Assembly (NCBI GenBank): GCA_945903465.1
Contig: CAMDOF010000021.1
Location: forward strand, 1-64,000
Source: Opitutus sp. GAS368
GTDB taxonomy: Bacteria; Verrucomicrobiota; Verrucomicrobiia; Opitutales; Opitutaceae
Direction of reading: 5' to 3'
DNA: 64,000 nt
Shown: positions 62,184 to 64,000 of the stretch, piece after piece
How the letters are laid out: every line of letters begins with the position of its first letter
Numbering within the stretch: the stretch's first letter is position 1
Position numbers and translations under genes: made by a program
The notes under the pieces: generated by a model
What the model saw: only the letters and a program-made list of their open reading frames with translations
The model's database searches: none
What the model was told of the DNA's origin: nothing

Positions 62184-63393
62184 TGGCCGCTTCGTGCCGC
62201 AGCGTGAGGTGGGCGAGGTAGATATTGGCGGGATTCATGCCCACCCCCTTGAGCTGTGGATGCTCATGTGAAGAATAATAAGCGAGCAGGACGGAGTCGC
62301 CCGGGCCGTCCGCAAAGCTTTGATACGCGCAGTCGCCGCCGCTCGGCACGATGAAAGGGTTGTCGACCCCGGCCGGCGTCACCGTCGAGACGCGCACGAG
62401 CGCGTAAGGCTGTTGCGACACGTGACGAGCGGCGACCAGCATGCCGCCCTTTTTCGTGCGATGGAGCGCGGGGCCACCAAACGTCATCGTCCCGGTGCCT
62501 AGCGCGCGCCACGGGCCGTGCGGTGCCGGGCCGATCACGACCACGCCGTCGCGCCGGGAATCGCGAATCGCGCAGACCAGCGAGCCGTCGGCGCCCCACG
62601 CCACATCCGCCTCGTGGCCGGTGCCGCGACCGGCGCCCATGCCGGCGGACGGGCCTCCGCCATACGTGTGCATTGCCTTGAATTTCACGCCGTCTTCGGA
62701 TCGAAACAGAATCAACCCGAACGTGCCCGGTGCGCCCTGCTGCGGAACTATGCCGCAGCGGCCGAGGCTGTAAAACGCGCCGTCCGGGCCCCGCCGAATG
62801 CGGAAGAGCCAGCGGCGATTCGAGGTGAGTATTTTTTTCAACTCGGCATTTGGCTCGGGAATTTCCGTTTCGAGCTCCTGGGGGGGGCTCCACGTGAGGC
62901 CGTCCGCCGACTGCGTGTAATAGTCCTCCTTCGAGTGAAAGACCACCTGCACCTTGCCGTTGTTGTTAAAAACAAGTGGGTCGCGGGCATCGTGTTCGTG
63001 GGTGAACTCGGCGACCTTGGCCCATTTCTTGAGATCGGTGGCCGCGGAACGGATCACGAAAATCTTGGCCGACCCGGCCGGTCCCTGCGCGTGCGTCGCT
63101 GCGTGGCGGAAGGTGACGTAGTAATAGTCACCGACGCGCGCGATGCCGGGAAACCCGTTGTGACTGCCGTCGGCCCAGATGTTCGAGATGTAACATTTGT
63201 CCACGATCGCGCGTGGCCAAAGGCCGAGCGGAGCGGGGGCTTTCGGCGCAGAGGCTTTCGGGGCGGGGCCTTTGGGCGCTGCAGCCCCGGCGAGTGAGGC
63301 GCCCGAGCCGGTCAGGCCGAGCGCGAGCGCACCGGCGGTGCTTTGGGCGATGAAGTCGCGGCGGTTTAGGGAGGGGGAGAGGAGGGCGGGCAT
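62179..63393 (-). CDS. Sialidase-like (BNR-repeat) secreted protein
   Basis: A 404-residue protein with a Tat signal (LNRRDFIAQSTAGALALGL), an Ala/Pro/Lys-rich linker and a beta-propeller-type body. Aspartate-box-like and blade motifs include FHSKEDYYTQSADGLTWSPP, LFRSEDGVKFKA and LVCAIRDSRRDGVVVIGP. The sialidase arginine triad could not be placed with certainty, so exo-alpha-sialidase activity is not claimed. It lies between a TonB receptor and the sulfatase relic. Confidence 0.78.
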   Translation of the reverse strand: MPALLSPSLNRRDFIAQSTAGALALGLTGSGASLAGAAAPKGPAPKASAPKAPAPLGLWPRAIVDKCYISNIWADGSHNGFPGIARVGDYYYVTFRHAATHAQGPAGSAKIFVIRSAATDLKKWAKVAEFTHEHDARDPLVFNNNGKVQVVFHSKEDYYTQSADGLTWSPPQELETEIPEPNAELKKILTSNRRWLFRIRRGPDGAFYSLGRCGIVPQQGAPGTFGLILFRSEDGVKFKAMHTYGGGPSAGMGAGRGTGHEADVAWGADGSLVCAIRDSRRDGVVVIGPAPHGPWRALGTGTMTFGGPALHRTKKGGMLVAARHVSQQPYALVRVSTVTPAGVDNPFIVPSGGDCAYQSFADGPGDSVLLAYYSSHEHPQLKGVGMNPANIYLAHLTLRHEAAT

Positions 63394-63442
63394 GGTTAAA
63401 AAGGGGAGCCGTGACGGGGCGGGGCGACCGAGACGCCCAGGT

Positions 63443-64000
63443 TCAAAAAGTGCCGCGGAGGCCGAGGGCGAGGCCGACGCCGTATTCAGCGAAACGATTC
63501 ACCCGAGCGTAGCCGGGAGTCTGCGCGCCGTAGGCGAGGAGGGTCTGGGGCGTGTTGGCGAGGTTGCTGACGCTGCCGGCCAGGGAGAGGCGCTTCGACC
63601 ATTGGTAGGAGGCCTCGAGATCGATGCGCGAACGCGCCTTGAAGAAGGCGACCACGTCCGCGCCGAGAGCGGGGCGGGCACCGCGGCGCTCCAAGCCGCG
63701 GTAGTTGTAGCGCACCGTCAGCCCGAGTTGCTTCCGACTGAACGTCACGCCCCAGTTGCCACTCTCCTCAATGAAACCGACGAGATCCGCTTCGCGGCTA
63801 CCGGCGAGCTGGAGTTTCGTGGCGTTGGCAAACACGGTGAAATAGCCGCCCCAACGACCGAGCTGCCGGAGAGACTGACGGAAATTAATTTCCGCGCCCG
63901 AGACCTGGGCGTCACCGGAATTGAACTTCGTCGAGAGATTCCAGTTCACGTATTGCGGGTCGAGTCCGAGTTCCTCGAGATCGGTCAGCGTCGCGATGCG
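63443..64000 (-). CDS. TonB-dependent receptor, C-terminal part (cut by the window end)
   Basis: The frame is open to the right edge of the window (RIATLTDLEELGLDPQYVNW and onward). It contains barrel strands such as NFRQSLRQLGRWGGYFTVFA and ends LALGLRGTF with a terminal phenylalanine. It lies 49 bp upstream of the sialidase-like gene on the same strand, so the receptor and the downstream hydrolases probably form one operon. Confidence 0.88.
   Translation of the reverse strand, partial: RIATLTDLEELGLDPQYVNWNLSTKFNSGDAQVSGAEINFRQSLRQLGRWGGYFTVFANATKLQLAGSREADLVGFIEESGNWGVTFSRKQLGLTVRYNYRGLERRGARPALGADVVAFFKARSRIDLEASYQWSKRLSLAGSVSNLANTPQTLLAYGAQTPGYARVNRFAEYGVGLALGLRGTF

Noticed and set aside
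62179-63393. Calling the BNR-type protein a true sialidase and the island a sialic-acid pathway
   Set aside because: The arginine triad and catalytic Tyr/Glu could not be placed, the aldolase lacks the normal NanA loops, and no ManNAc kinase or epimerase set was found. Only a weak hint remains.

Overview
The window looks like a high-GC chromosome segment from a Verrucomicrobiota bacterium, most likely Opitutaceae-like. This is inferred from gene content: three TonB-dependent receptors (one cut by the window end), two intact sulfatases plus a broken one, two DUF1080 proteins, a PSD1 cytochrome plus DUF1501 pair, an exosortase and a short flagellin. No rRNA, tRNA, CRISPR array or intact insertion sequence was seen.

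Layout. 0.3-2.1 kb holds a flagellin and a decayed flagellin copy. 2.9-12.6 kb is a catabolic island: an atypical epimerase, an atypical DHDPS-family aldolase, a NagA-like deacetylase, a NagB-like deaminase, a secreted Gfo/Idh protein and a TIM-barrel isomerase in one direction, then a TetR regulator, an exported tandem RidA protein and a ceramidase-like amidase. A shared motif, AGTAAC-N6-GTTACT or close variants, sits upstream of the epimerase operon, the RidA gene and the ceramidase gene, and three 12-bp-spaced half-sites precede tetR. This suggests a self-contained TetR regulon and is the best candidate for an undescribed system here. 12.6-14.1 kb is non-coding, with a 15-bp minisatellite and a 26-bp perfect palindrome. 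14.1-17.8 kb holds a sulfatase and a PHP-type protein, followed by a receptor relic.

19.5-28.9 kb is a long minus-strand array: D-aminoacyl-tRNA deacylase, FabV, an anti-sigma/sigma pair, a probable 30-residue membrane peptide, an exosortase fused to an EpsI-like domain, a membrane repeat protein, a DapF-like protein in which both catalytic cysteines are serine, and a conserved protein of unknown function. 29.8-36.7 kb holds a serine hydrolase, a zinc alcohol dehydrogenase, an IS21 IstB relic, a methyltransferase and an NAD-precursor salvage pair (PnuC plus nicotinamide riboside kinase). 36.9-48.3 kb carries a large TonB receptor, a redoxin-like protein without CxxC, TcdA, TatD, SufE and the PSD1/DUF1501 pair.

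49.3-52.2 kb holds a DctA-type symporter and a SLOG-like protein with four membrane helices, a possible nucleotide-sensing effector. 52.5-64 kb is a patchwork of glycan or sugar-derivative degradation genes (DUF1080, sulfatase, TonB receptor, paired amidohydrolases, sialidase-like protein), with a wrecked sulfatase and a VWA-domain fragment between direct repeats. Three intergenic spots carry tandem repeats of 70-72 bp period.

All functional calls come from reading motifs by eye. Start codons were moved inward where an upstream extension overlapped a neighbour or lacked family-like sequence.
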